Positions 51,180-60,003 are shown, counted from the stretch's first letter. The stretch: DNA of 60,003 bases from a bacterium (GCA_021846685.1 JAJZWL010000006.1:1-60003); one strand, 5' to 3'. Notes: generated by a model from the sequence alone, not told the origin. Numbers and translations: made by a program.

Positions 51180-52760
51180 ATGTTCCCACAAAAAGATAAA
51201 AACAATATAAAACTGAGTGAAATAACTAATGGAAATAATACGCCCAGATCAGAAATAATAAGTAATTATCGCACAATCTGTAAAGAAAGAAATTTAAAAG
51301 AGGATAATCTATTTATAGAGAAACTAAAAATTAAACCTACCAGAACCCTTTCAGGAGTAGTCCCAATAACAGTATTAACTAAGCCCTTTCCTTGTCCAGG
51401 GAAGTGTATATTCTGTCCTGATGACATTATGATGCCTAAAAGCTACTTAACTCTTGAACCTGGAGCACAAAGAGCACTAATGAATAAATTTGATCCATAT
51501 TTACAAGTAAAAAATAGAATTCAAGCATTACAAAATATTGGACACAAAACAGAAAAAATAGAACTATTAGTATTAGGAGGAACTTGGAGTGTATATACAA
51601 GAGTATATCAGGAATGGTTTATTAAAAGATGCCTCGATGCTATGAATGAATTTCAATTTAAAGAATATAAATATACTAAAAATGTAAAAAATTTTGATAA
51701 TAAAATTATAGATAATGAACCTTTAATAAAAGAATGGGATATAGAGGAACTTAAAAAAGCTCAAATAATTAATGAAACTGCAAAATACAGATGCATTGGA
51801 ATAACCCTTGAAACTAGACCTGATAGAATCTCTGAAAAAGAGGTTATACATCTAAGAGAATTGGGAGCAACAAAAATACAATTAGGAATACAAACCACTA
51901 ATGATGAAATATTAAAAGAAAATAAGAGAGGAGAAGGATCAGAAGAACAGAAAAATTCTATTAATCTTCTAAGAAAAGCAGGATTTAAAATACAAATACA
52001 CTGGATGCCAAATCTATATAAATCTACTCCTGAAATGGATAAAAAAGATATTGAAATAATCTACAATAATAAATCCTATATGCCCGATGAAATTAAAATA
52101 TATCCTTGTTCTGTCATTGAAAGTGCTGAATTATACACTTATTGGAAAGAAAAAAAATTTAAACCTTACTCTGAAGAAGATCTAATGGATGTATTGATTC
52201 ATGCAAAAACAGTAGTTCCTATGTACTCTAGAATAAATAGATTAATCAGAGATATACCATCTACATATATAGAAGCTGGTAATAAAAAAACAAATTTCAG
52301 ACAAATAGTTCAATTAGAAATGGCTAAAAAAGGACTGTATTGTAAATGCATACGATGTAGAGAAATTAAAAATGAAGAAATCAAAGATATTACTTTTGAC
52401 TTATATGAATATGAAACAGAAGTATCTTTTGAAAAATTCCTATCCTTTAATTCTGAAAAGAAAATATTAGGATTTTTACGACTTTCTCTTCCAAAAGATA
52501 AAAATCACTTTATAGAAGAATTAAACAACTCTGCAATAATAAGAGAGGTTCATATATATGGACCGGCTTTAGCTATAAAAGAAATATCTTTATCTGCTCA
52601 ACATCTTGGATTAGGTACAAAACTTATTAAAAAAGCCGAAGAAATATCTAAAAAAAATAATTTTGAAAAAATATCTGTAATATCAGGAATTGGAACTAGA
52701 GAATATTATAGAAAAAGAGGTTATACTTTAAATAAATTATACCAATCAAAAAACATATAA
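51180..52760 (+). CDS. elp3: Elp3-type tRNA wobble-uridine modification enzyme
   Basis: 526 residues, full length. Radical-SAM cluster motif CPGKCIFC (C72, C76, C79). The adjoining CPDDIMMPKSYL and LELLVLGGTWSVY-type segments are the Elp3 family's, as is RCIGITLETRPD...LGATKIQLGIQTT. A GNAT acetyltransferase domain ends the protein (about residues 410-526, with QHLGLGTKLIKKAEE and YYRKRGY). It converts U34 to carboxymethyl-U using acetyl-CoA and SAM. In bacteria with a single Elp3 no other Elongator subunit is needed. xseA follows 2 bases later. Confidence 0.95.
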   Translation: MFPQKDKNNIKLSEITNGNNTPRSEIISNYRTICKERNLKEDNLFIEKLKIKPTRTLSGVVPITVLTKPFPCPGKCIFCPDDIMMPKSYLTLEPGAQRALMNKFDPYLQVKNRIQALQNIGHKTEKIELLVLGGTWSVYTRVYQEWFIKRCLDAMNEFQFKEYKYTKNVKNFDNKIIDNEPLIKEWDIEELKKAQIINETAKYRCIGITLETRPDRISEKEVIHLRELGATKIQLGIQTTNDEILKENKRGEGSEEQKNSINLLRKAGFKIQIHWMPNLYKSTPEMDKKDIEIIYNNKSYMPDEIKIYPCSVIESAELYTYWKEKKFKPYSEEDLMDVLIHAKTVVPMYSRINRLIRDIPSTYIEAGNKKTNFRQIVQLEMAKKGLYCKCIRCREIKNEEIKDITFDLYEYETEVSFEKFLSFNSEKKILGFLRLSLPKDKNHFIEELNNSAIIREVHIYGPALAIKEISLSAQHLGLGTKLIKKAEEISKKNNFEKISVISGIGTREYYRKRGYTLNKLYQSKNI

Positions 52761-52762
52761 TA

Positions 52763-54028
52763 ATGGATAATGAAGAAATATATACAGTTAAACAAATAAA
52801 CAAACTCTCTTCTCAGATACTCAGAGAATCTTTCTCTAATATATATATAAAGGGAGAAATTTCAGGGTTACAATTTAGATCTGAAAAATGGACTTTTTTT
52901 GAGCTCAAAGATGAGACTGCTATTATAAAATGCGTTAATTTCTCAGGGTCAATATATAAATATAAAGATTTAATAAAAGATGGAAATGAAATAATAGTAT
53001 CAGGTTATATAAATATATATGAAAAAACAGGGAGCTATCAGTGTAATATCGAAGATGTAATTATATTAAAAGATGATGGGGCATTATTTTTAAAAATAGA
53101 AGAGATAAAAAAAAGACTTTACGAAGAAGGTTTATTTGATGAAGAAAAAAAGAAAAAAATAACAGAAATTCCAAGAAGCATAGGAGTCATAACTTCTCTT
53201 GAGAAAGCATCAATGGCTTATAAGGATTTTGTAAAAACAATAAAAACTCGATTTCCTTTAATAGATATATATCTTTATGATGCCAAAGTACAAGGAATTG
53301 ATGCTGAAAAAGACATTATAAACGGTATAAAATATTTTAATGACAAAAAATATATAGATATTATAGTTTTAACAAGAGGTGGAGGATCTATTGAGGATTT
53401 AATGACTTTTAATTCTGAACTCCTAGCGAGAGAAATATACGCATCAGAAAAAATTATTGTCTCAGCAGTAGGACATGAAGGAAATATTTCTATATCTGAT
53501 CTTGTTTCAGACATACACGCATTTACTCCAACTCATGCAGCTACATTAGTTTCCCCTGATTCAAAAGAACTTAAAAAAAATCTTCATTTTCATTTAATAA
53601 ATATGAATAATAATGTAAAAAAGGAAGTAGATAGTATGGAATATAAAATTAATTATTCTTTCTCTTCTATCAAACAAAGCTCTTTATATAAAATAAATGA
53701 AGAGATACAGTTTTTAAATGAATCTTTTTTTAAAATAAAAGAAAAATTAAATATACTTTCAAATACTAGAAGTATACTTAATTTTAAAATGAAGAACATG
53801 CTGAGTACATTTGATAACAATAAAAAAGTATTAAGTGAAGATATCAAAAATAGAAAAAAAATAATAGATTCTTACAATCCTTTGAATTTGTTGTCTAAAG
53901 GCTATTCTTTGATATATAAAGATAATAAAATTATAAAAAGTATAGACACATTAAATATAAATGATATAATAAAATTGAGTTTAATTGATGGCTCATTTTT
54001 AAGTAAAATTATAAAAAAGGATGACTAA
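52763..54028 (+). CDS. xseA: Exodeoxyribonuclease VII large subunit
   Basis: 421 residues. N-terminal OB fold (YTVKQINKLSSQILRESFSNIYIKGEISG), catalytic domain with IGVITSLEKASMAYKDF, VLTRGGGSIEDLMTFNSELLAR, SAVGHEGNISISDLVSD and PTHAATLVSP, then coiled coil and the C-terminal PLNLLSKGYSLIYKD. Degrades single-stranded DNA from both ends with XseB. The common SPTGAAxRD segment is here SLEKASMAYKD. It overlaps xseB by 8 bases. Confidence 0.95.
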   Translation: MDNEEIYTVKQINKLSSQILRESFSNIYIKGEISGLQFRSEKWTFFELKDETAIIKCVNFSGSIYKYKDLIKDGNEIIVSGYINIYEKTGSYQCNIEDVIILKDDGALFLKIEEIKKRLYEEGLFDEEKKKKITEIPRSIGVITSLEKASMAYKDFVKTIKTRFPLIDIYLYDAKVQGIDAEKDIINGIKYFNDKKYIDIIVLTRGGGSIEDLMTFNSELLAREIYASEKIIVSAVGHEGNISISDLVSDIHAFTPTHAATLVSPDSKELKKNLHFHLINMNNNVKKEVDSMEYKINYSFSSIKQSSLYKINEEIQFLNESFFKIKEKLNILSNTRSILNFKMKNMLSTFDNNKKVLSEDIKNRKKIIDSYNPLNLLSKGYSLIYKDNKIIKSIDTLNINDIIKLSLIDGSFLSKIIKKDD

Positions 54029-54236
54029 GGAAAAGAAGATTTCATTTACACAGGCATATAAAAATTTTGAGAAATTATCAGAGGAGATAGAAAATAATCA
54101 AGATCTTTCAATAGAAGATCAATTAGAAAAAATAGAAGAAGCAACTAAATTATATAAGATCTGTATTAAGTATTTAGAAGAGACTAAAAATAAGATAGTG
54201 ACAATTAATAAAAATATTGAAGATGTAGAACTATAA
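54021..54236 (+). CDS. xseB: Exodeoxyribonuclease VII small subunit
   Basis: 71 residues, the usual size. FTQAYKNFEKLSEEIENNQDLSIEDQLEKIEEATKLYKICIKYLEETKNKI matches XseB (two helices that wrap the XseA coiled coil). The start overlaps the end of xseA by 8 bases, typical of coupled synthesis. The transpeptidase gene starts 2 bases after its stop. Confidence 0.93.
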   Translation: MTKEKKISFTQAYKNFEKLSEEIENNQDLSIEDQLEKIEEATKLYKICIKYLEETKNKIVTINKNIEDVEL

Positions 54237-54238
54237 AT

Positions 54239-55789
54239 ATGAATACAAATAGGAATACTAATCAAACAAAAAAGTATATACTTATAGCATTAATAGCATT
54301 AATGTTTGTTATTTCCATCCTTTTTCCATTTGTAAATAACAGCACATTAGCAACTACTAGTTATAATGAAAAGAATCCTTCTGTTAGTCTAAATATGGCA
54401 CCTCCTTCTGCAGCTACTGTGATCTATGCAAAAGATGGAGAAGTTATTGGGAAAATATATAACTCTCAAGAATCTGCCTATCAATATATGCAAAATCCTA
54501 CTGAGCAAGGACAATCAATACTTTATCACCTTATAAATGTACCTCCTTATTCATCAAATCCTACGATTCTATCAATAGCTACAAAATTAAAAACTTATCT
54601 ACTTAAACTTTTTAAAAATAATAATGTTATTTCAAGTACAGACTATAATCAAGCAATAAACAATGTCGGACAACCATATTTTCAAGTCTTACATACCCCA
54701 TATTTTACTGAATATGTAATAAGAAAATTATATCAAAAATATCAAAAATATTTATTAACAGGAGGATTAAAGGTCTATACAACTGTTTCTCCATATTGGA
54801 ATACAGTAGCACAAAATATAGTGACTCAAGATGTTGCAAAATATACGTTACCTTATGGAGCTAGTGATGCAGCATTAGTTGCTGATAATCCTACCAATGG
54901 ACAGATTATTGCCATGGTAGGAGGTCCAAATTATCAACAAAATCAAATTAATATGGCAGATGTTCCTAGGCATCAAGGATCATCTATGAAACCTTTAATA
55001 TATATTAAAGCATTTGAAATGGGATACTCTCCTAAAACTATGATTGATGATGCTCCAGTATGCTTTGGATCAGGATCAAATGCATATTGCCCTACTGATT
55101 ACGGAGGCCAAACAAAAGGTTGGATGTCAATAACACAAGCTATTAACCAATCTATTAATATTCCTGCTATAAAGATGTTTAATAGAATTGGATATCAAAA
55201 TGGATTAAATACTTTGCTCTCAGAAGGTATTAAATTAAATACAAAAAGATATTATGGATTACCTTTAATATTAGGAGATACAGGTGTTCCAGTTGTTAGA
55301 ATGGTCGGTGCATATAATGCATTAAATAATGGTGGATATTATGCTCAATCTACTCCATTCTTAAAAATAGTATATAATGGCAAGACTCTATATAATAGTG
55401 CAAATGTTCAAAGAAAAAGAATTTTGCAAGCTAATCCTGTTGCTGAAATGGATACATTACTCGGAGATACTGCGATGAAACAACCAATGTATGGTCCAGA
55501 AACATATTATTTCTCAATACAAGGTAGACCTTATGGATCAAAAGATGGAACTACTAATGGACCTAAGGGGATCACAGTATATGAATTTATACCTCAAGTA
55601 ACAGTAGGAGTCTGGGCAGGAAATGCTAATGATTCATTGATAAGTCCTAATGCAGTTGGAGCATTTGAAACAGGGCCATTTGCACACTCATTCATTATGG
55701 ATTATATAAAAGAGAAGAATTTGCCAGTAGTAAATTATCCTACTCCTGTATACCCCCAATTAACATCTACAACAGCAACTATTCCTTAA
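54239..55789 (+). CDS. Transpeptidase-only class A-like PBP (1)
   Basis: 516 residues. An N-terminal membrane anchor (YILIALIALMFVISILFPFV) and a 150-residue region with no GT51 glycosyltransferase motifs are followed by a linker (LTGGLKVYTTVSPYWN) and a penicillin-binding transpeptidase domain. Active-site motifs: S248-S-M-K251 (SxxK), S305-I-N307 (SxN), and SKDGTT at 434-439 where KTGTT is usual. It should cross-link peptidoglycan outside the membrane and depends on other enzymes for glycan polymerisation. It shares most of its sequence with the next gene. Confidence 0.88.
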   Translation: MNTNRNTNQTKKYILIALIALMFVISILFPFVNNSTLATTSYNEKNPSVSLNMAPPSAATVIYAKDGEVIGKIYNSQESAYQYMQNPTEQGQSILYHLINVPPYSSNPTILSIATKLKTYLLKLFKNNNVISSTDYNQAINNVGQPYFQVLHTPYFTEYVIRKLYQKYQKYLLTGGLKVYTTVSPYWNTVAQNIVTQDVAKYTLPYGASDAALVADNPTNGQIIAMVGGPNYQQNQINMADVPRHQGSSMKPLIYIKAFEMGYSPKTMIDDAPVCFGSGSNAYCPTDYGGQTKGWMSITQAINQSINIPAIKMFNRIGYQNGLNTLLSEGIKLNTKRYYGLPLILGDTGVPVVRMVGAYNALNNGGYYAQSTPFLKIVYNGKTLYNSANVQRKRILQANPVAEMDTLLGDTAMKQPMYGPETYYFSIQGRPYGSKDGTTNGPKGITVYEFIPQVTVGVWAGNANDSLISPNAVGAFETGPFAHSFIMDYIKEKNLPVVNYPTPVYPQLTSTTATIP

Positions 55790-56044
55790 ACTATACTGCA
55801 ATAAATTTAATAAATCTATTTTCTATAATTCTAATTAAATATAATATTATATTAACAGTAATAATTAGAGTAATATGGCATCTTTATATATAAATGTTAT
55901 AATCATACAGATTGTACTGTGATATATTTTGACTTGAATTTTGATAGAAAGTGAAATTTAAATTTTTAATAAAATGAATAAAAGATTGATATTTATTAAA
56001 AATATTCAGCTGTAATCTAGTTATAATTATACAAAAAAAAGAAT

Positions 56045-57592
56045 ATGAAAATTATACTTAAAATAACCTTGTTTTTTGTCTTAGGGCTTATTGTATTAAT
56101 GCTTCTATTTTCAGTGATATACCCTTTTTTTAACCCGACATCTAGCCTTCAGATAATAAATTTTGCAGGAAATAACCCAAATGAATATCTAAATTTAAAA
56201 AAACCAGCTGCATCAACTACAATTTATGCATCCAATAATGAAGTTATAGGAAAAATATACAATTCTGAAGAAGCCGCTTATCAATACTTAAAAAATCCTG
56301 CTCAATATAAAGGAAAATCTATTCTTTATCACCTGATAAATATACCTCCTTATTCTTCTAATACTAATGTTTTATATTTGGCTACACAAGTTAAATCTTA
56401 TTTCCTTAAATTACTCAAAAATAATAATGTAATATCAAAGTCAAATTATACTCAAGCAATAAACAATTTTGATACTCCATATTTCCAAGTTCTTCATACT
56501 CCATATTTTACTGAATATACTATGAATAAACTTATAGCAAATTATGACAAATATGTTATATCCGGTGGATTAAAAGTATATACTACTGTATCTCCTCAAT
56601 GGAATACAATTGCACAAAATATAGTAACTCAAGATATATCTCAATATATAGTTCCCGTTGGAGGATCTTCAGCTGCTTTTGTTGCAGATAACCCTCAAAC
56701 AGGAGCTATTATAGCAATGATTGGTGGAGGAAGTTACTCACAACAACAAATTAATATGGCAGATGTTCCTGAACAACAAGGTTCCGCTATGAAACCTTTA
56801 ATATATATTAAAGCATTTGAAATGGGATACTCTCCTAAAACGCTAATAGATGATGCTCCTGTGTGTTATGGATCAGGACCAAGTGCATATTGCCCTACTG
56901 ATTATGAAGGATATACTGTAGGTTGGGTTAGCATTGACAGAGCAATTAACCAATCTATTAATATTCCTGCTATAAAGATGCTTGCAAGAATAGGTTATCA
57001 AAATGGATTAAATACACTTGAATCAGAAGGAATTAAACTTAATCCTAAAATATTCTATGGATTACCGTTAGTACTAGGTGCAGCTGGAATTCCTGTAGTT
57101 AGAATGGTTGGCGCATATAATGCATTAAACAATGGTGGATACTATGCTCAATCAACACCTTTCCAAAAAATTACATATAACGGAAAAACGATATTTGATC
57201 TTAGTAAAGTGACACATGCAAGAATACTCAATGCAAATGATGTTGCTGAAATGGATCATGTACTTGGTAATACCGCTCTAAAAGCTCCTTTATATGGGCC
57301 TTATACATATTATTACTCAATACAAGGTAGACCTTATGGATCAAAAGATGGAACTACTAATGGACCAAGAGGCATTACTGATTATGAATTCATTCCACAA
57401 ATAACTGTTGGAGTATGGGCAGGAAATGTTAATAATTCTTTAATGGGACAGAATGCAGTTGGTGCATTTCAAACAGGACCTATAGCTCACTCATTTATCA
57501 TGGATTATATTAAACAAAATAATCTACCTGTAGTGAATTATCCATCATATACATATCCTACATTAAATTCTCAAACTTCAACTATACCTTAA
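56045..57592 (+). CDS. Transpeptidase-only class A-like PBP (2)
   Basis: 515 residues, tandem paralogue of the previous gene after a 255-bp spacer. It has the same architecture: membrane anchor (ITLFFVLGLIVLMLLFSVIYPFF), region lacking GT51, transpeptidase domain with SAMK, SIN and SKDGTT. The KDG replacement of KTG is shared, so it is ancestral to the pair. Two cysteines (DAPVCYGS and SAYCPTDY) occur at matching places in both copies and may form a disulfide over the active site. The spacer shows no terminator, and the NYN gene follows 4 bases after the stop. Confidence 0.88.
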   Translation: MKIILKITLFFVLGLIVLMLLFSVIYPFFNPTSSLQIINFAGNNPNEYLNLKKPAASTTIYASNNEVIGKIYNSEEAAYQYLKNPAQYKGKSILYHLINIPPYSSNTNVLYLATQVKSYFLKLLKNNNVISKSNYTQAINNFDTPYFQVLHTPYFTEYTMNKLIANYDKYVISGGLKVYTTVSPQWNTIAQNIVTQDISQYIVPVGGSSAAFVADNPQTGAIIAMIGGGSYSQQQINMADVPEQQGSAMKPLIYIKAFEMGYSPKTLIDDAPVCYGSGPSAYCPTDYEGYTVGWVSIDRAINQSINIPAIKMLARIGYQNGLNTLESEGIKLNPKIFYGLPLVLGAAGIPVVRMVGAYNALNNGGYYAQSTPFQKITYNGKTIFDLSKVTHARILNANDVAEMDHVLGNTALKAPLYGPYTYYYSIQGRPYGSKDGTTNGPRGITDYEFIPQITVGVWAGNVNNSLMGQNAVGAFQTGPIAHSFIMDYIKQNNLPVVNYPSYTYPTLNSQTSTIP

Positions 57593-57596
57593 AATT

Positions 57597-58199
57597 ATGG
57601 ACAATATAACACCAAGAACTTTCGTTTTTATTGACGGAGAAAATATTAGAAATTCTGTAGAAAGTTATGGATATAAAGATCTAGATTATGCAAAATTATA
57701 CTCTTGGTTCAAAGAGAAAAAAAATGCAAATAGAATCTATATCTACGTTGGAATAGAGAATGGGGATACTAAAAAAGAAGAACAATTTGCAGAACTAAAG
57801 GCACTAGGATATACAGTATCTGCAAAAAAAGTAATGCTCTACAAACAAAAACCTCTTACATATAAAATAGAATGTACAAATTGCCATACAATAAATCAAA
57901 AAATAATTACAAGAAATAGTAAATTAAAAGCTAATTGCGACACAGAATTAACCTTAGACATAATAAATGGGGGAGTTAGGAAAAAATATGATAAAATTAT
58001 TGTTTTTTCAGGAGATGGAGATTTTTCTATTGTATATGAATATGTAGTAAATGAACTGAAAAAAGAAGTTACGGTATATACACCACTTGGATATCCACAG
58101 AGTACAAGAACATCTTCTAAAATAAAGGAAATGCATAAAGATAAAATTATAGAACTTGAAGATCTAGGCTCATTACTACTTCATTATGGAATAAAATAG
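57597..58199 (+). CDS. NYN domain protein with zinc-ribbon insert
   Basis: 200 residues. PIN-like acidic residues appear in VFIDGENIRNS, KANCDTELTLD and VFSGDGDFS. Between strand 3 and the second acidic site lies an insert with CTNC (CTNCHTINQKI) and a further cysteine, which may bind zinc with help from nearby residues. It is of the LabA/DUF88 type and related to the 669 protein. Cotranscription with the PBP gene (4-base gap) is likely. Its RNA target is unknown. Confidence 0.85.
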   Translation: MDNITPRTFVFIDGENIRNSVESYGYKDLDYAKLYSWFKEKKNANRIYIYVGIENGDTKKEEQFAELKALGYTVSAKKVMLYKQKPLTYKIECTNCHTINQKIITRNSKLKANCDTELTLDIINGGVRKKYDKIIVFSGDGDFSIVYEYVVNELKKEVTVYTPLGYPQSTRTSSKIKEMHKDKIIELEDLGSLLLHYGIK

Positions 58200-58202
58200 A
58201 TC

Positions 58203-58234
58203 AAAAAAAAGAGACCCCCCAAAGGCGATCTCTT
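58203..58234 (-). terminator. Intrinsic terminator of the GH13 gene
   Basis: Read on the minus strand: AAGAGA (58234-58229), a GC-rich loop with CC and GG able to pair, TCTCTT (58214-58209), then a run of T (58208-58203). It lies 73 bases after the GH13 stop. On the plus strand it could weakly end the NYN transcript. It is the most GC-rich short segment in this part. Confidence 0.8.
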
Positions 58235-58306
58235 AGAATGATTTATATTATTGTACTATATTATAAATTAAAAAGTCAATCAATATAGTATATTCAAAAT
58301 ACTACA

Positions 58307-59782
58307 TTAAACTAACTCTTCAAAAAAAAGTATTCCAAACTCTTTAATAATTATTTTATGTGCCATTATAGTAATATTTCGCTTATAAATTATCCTTCCT
58401 TTATTCTCAATTTCTACATCTACTTTTTGAAGATTAAATAAAAAAACTAGATTATTTTTTTTAAATGAAAGCAAAGGTGTTTTTTCATTTATTTTAATAT
58501 CTGAATATACAATATCTACTATATATTCTTTACGCATTGATATAATAACACTCATTTCTTCAAATATCTCTGCTATATTTTCATTCCATAAAATTTTACC
58601 TCTTACTATCATCCTTCCATCAGTGTAATTTCTCTGATTTATTTCCTTTTGCCCTCTTTCATCTCCCATATATATAATAGGGGTTCCACTCAAGACCAGA
58701 AGTATAGCATATGCCAATATAACCTTATCAATATTATCATCAAACACACTTATTAATCGTTCTACTATCTCTCCTGAAAATATAACTTTACTATTATTGG
58801 AATTTAATTTTTTAAAATAAAGTATTCTTTCTTTTTTACTTAATGAATTCAATGATATTGAATCATGATTTCTTAAAAAATTTCCGAATTGATTTTCATT
58901 TATTATTCTTTCATATAAAGGAAGTTTCTTTTCTAGGTATTTTTTATCTTCTTCTTTTATACTTAAAAGTAATCTTGGCATAAGGTCAAAATTAAAACTC
59001 ATCTGATTGGATTTGAAAAAATTAAGTACAGTTTTAAGAGAATCTGGAACCTCTGTTATAAATATAACATCCTTATTTAATAAAGTTACTTTATCTTTAA
59101 GTTTCTTAATAATCTTAATACTCTCTTTGTAATTAGTATTATATTTACTATCTTTTATAAGAAAAGGTGCTGCATCTATTCTAAATCCAGAAACTCCAAT
59201 GTTTATATAAAACGATATTATCTCTAAAAATTCATTAAAGACTAAAGGATTTTTCCAATTTAAATCGGCTTGATATTTATAAAACTTATGAAAATAATAT
59301 TCATGTCTTTTCTTGCTATATTCCCAATTACTTGATTCTTCAGAATTAAAAAGTATATCATTATCATTAAATTTATCTATATTTTTTTCCCAAAGATAAT
59401 AATCTTTATATTTTCCTATATTTCTTTCTGACTGTTTAAACCAAGGATGTTCAAAAGATGTATGATTCATAACTAAATCTATTACAACTCTTATGTCATT
59501 ATCTTGTAAAGTTTTAACAAGGGTTTTAAATTGTTCTATATCACCTAATTCTTCTCTTATATTGTAATAATCTGTTATATCATATCCATAATCTTTCATA
59601 GTACTAGGGAAGAAAGGTAATATAAGAAGAGTATCTACTCCTAGTTTTTTTAAATAAGGAATCTTAGCTATTATTCCAGGTATATCTCCTATACCATCAT
59701 TATTACTATCATAAAATAGATTTATATAGAGCTCATACCAAATACCCTCTTTATACCAATATCTTTTTTTTGTACTATTCAA
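58307..59782 (-). CDS. GH13 alpha-amylase family enzyme (TreS/oligoglucosidase-like)
   Basis: 491 residues. Barrel motifs: DYGYDITDYYNI, DLVMNHTS (102-109), GFRIDAAPFL with nucleophile D203, FITEVPD with acid/base E244, and FLRNHDS with H306/D307. The opening WYKEGIWYELYINLFYDSNNDGIGDIPGI is that of the trehalose synthase/oligo-1,6-glucosidase/sucrose-hydrolase branch. NHDSISL and the C-terminal beta domain are complete. It may convert or hydrolyse alpha-glucosides; the exact reaction is not readable. The truncated gene upstream ends 24 bases before its start, suggesting an operon. Confidence 0.93.
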   Translation of the reverse strand: MNSTKKRYWYKEGIWYELYINLFYDSNNDGIGDIPGIIAKIPYLKKLGVDTLLILPFFPSTMKDYGYDITDYYNIREELGDIEQFKTLVKTLQDNDIRVVIDLVMNHTSFEHPWFKQSERNIGKYKDYYLWEKNIDKFNDNDILFNSEESSNWEYSKKRHEYYFHKFYKYQADLNWKNPLVFNEFLEIISFYINIGVSGFRIDAAPFLIKDSKYNTNYKESIKIIKKLKDKVTLLNKDVIFITEVPDSLKTVLNFFKSNQMSFNFDLMPRLLLSIKEEDKKYLEKKLPLYERIINENQFGNFLRNHDSISLNSLSKKERILYFKKLNSNNSKVIFSGEIVERLISVFDDNIDKVILAYAILLVLSGTPIIYMGDERGQKEINQRNYTDGRMIVRGKILWNENIAEIFEEMSVIISMRKEYIVDIVYSDIKINEKTPLLSFKKNNLVFLFNLQKVDVEIENKGRIIYKRNITIMAHKIIIKEFGILFFEELV

Positions 59783-59806
59783 AATATTCCTTTAATAATA
59801 CAAAAT

Positions 59807-60003
59807 TTATTTTAATTTATATAATTGTCCTCCATCCTCACTTTTATATAAATAATAATGTTTATTTAAAAAAGTAAAAAACCCTGGAAAACTGAATCCA
59901 TCATTATAATACAATATAGCATAAGGATGATGTTTTTTTAAGGCATTTAGAGTTCTTGTTTTTATCTTATCTGAATAACCATAAAGAAAATCAGTAGTAT
60001 AGT
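59807..60003 (-). CDS. 3' end of a gene cut by the window edge
   Basis: An open frame reads in from the right edge on the minus strand for 64 residues (YTTDFLYGYSDKIKTRTLNA ... GGQLYKLK) to a TAA at 59809-59807. Aromatic-rich and basic, it resembles the soluble tail of a membrane glycosyltransferase or a similar surface protein, but I cannot assign it. It ends 24 bases before the GH13 gene on the same strand. Confidence 0.6.
   Translation of the reverse strand, partial: YTTDFLYGYSDKIKTRTLNALKKHHPYAILYYNDGFSFPGFFTFLNKHYYLYKSEDGGQLYKLK

Noticed and set aside
1..60003. Alternative genetic code (UGA read as Gly or Trp) as in some AT-rich CPR lineages
   Set aside because: TGA ends the 280-543 and 25159-25686 genes at their natural family length, and conserved tryptophans use TGG.
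1..60003. CRISPR array, transposase, integrase, rRNA or tRNA genes
   Set aside because: No regularly spaced repeats, recombinase motifs or structural RNA signatures were seen on either strand.

Overview
This window is very AT-rich (roughly a quarter G+C by eye) and densely packed with short, mostly single-domain genes. There is no rRNA, tRNA, CRISPR array or transposase. UGA is used as a stop (for example at 541-543 and 25684-25686), so the standard bacterial code applies. The gene set suggests a small-genome bacterium of the Candidate Phyla Radiation (Patescibacteria) type. It includes a minimal VirB4/PrgI/VirB6/VirB2-like module, a bacterial Elp3, transpeptidase-only PBPs, several membrane-anchored beta-propellers and split or overlapping genes. 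No ribosomal or other marker gene is present, so this placement is inference.

Layout. 1-3.5 kb: accessory segment, all on +, with a RelBE-like and a HicBA-like toxin-antitoxin pair, a NYN nuclease, a CYTH protein and a nucleotidyltransferase; a recurring hairpin element follows some of these genes. 3.5-4.9 kb: metK under a SAM-I riboswitch whose terminator and antiterminator can be traced base by base. 5.1-11.5 kb: NERD protein, aldo/keto reductase, two isochorismatase-like paralogues around a gene of uncertain (HopA1-like?) family, and a DUF6671-like zinc-ribbon protein. 11.6-16.5 kb: four anchored extracytoplasmic propeller proteins. 16.5-21.4 kb: Dus, a GlsB-like protein and a MacAB-type ABC efflux operon. 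21.5-25.7 kb: C39-like peptidase, ABC exporter, DUF6624-like protein, hydrolase and ITPase. 25.7-26.5 kb: a compositionally distinct locus (about 40% G+C against under 20% next door) with a consensus promoter, strong Shine-Dalgarno sites and a partial tandem duplication. 26.5-34.2 kb: Nudix, hydrolases, laccase-domain protein, PQQ-type propeller, PIG-L deacetylase and GH1. 34.2-37.8 kb: type IV secretion-like module on -. 37.9-43 kb: redox island with an HxlR regulator, FMN reductase, nickel superoxide dismutase with its maturation protease, and two LLM-class oxidoreductases. 43-50.5 kb: GT-C-like membrane protein, triple-YbjQ protein, exonuclease III, rhodanese, GT2, NrnA-like DHH protein and MscS. 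50.5-58.2 kb: Trm9-like methyltransferase divergent from Elp3, then xseA-xseB, two transpeptidases and a second NYN protein. 58.2-60 kb: GH13 enzyme and a truncated gene at the right edge.

Two genome-wide habits stand out. First, at least twelve genes have a TATAAT-type -10 box ending only 6-10 bases before the start codon, so their mRNAs should be leaderless; this corrected several start codons. Second, three convergent gene pairs share a 4-bp TTAA carrying both stop codons.

Functionally, the window combines wobble-uridine tRNA modification (Elp3 with a Trm9-like enzyme and Dus), oxidative-stress defence (NiSOD, FMN reductase, LLM enzymes), DNA repair and nucleotide sanitation (XthA, XseAB, Nudix, ITPase, NrnA), envelope building, and peptide or macromolecule export.
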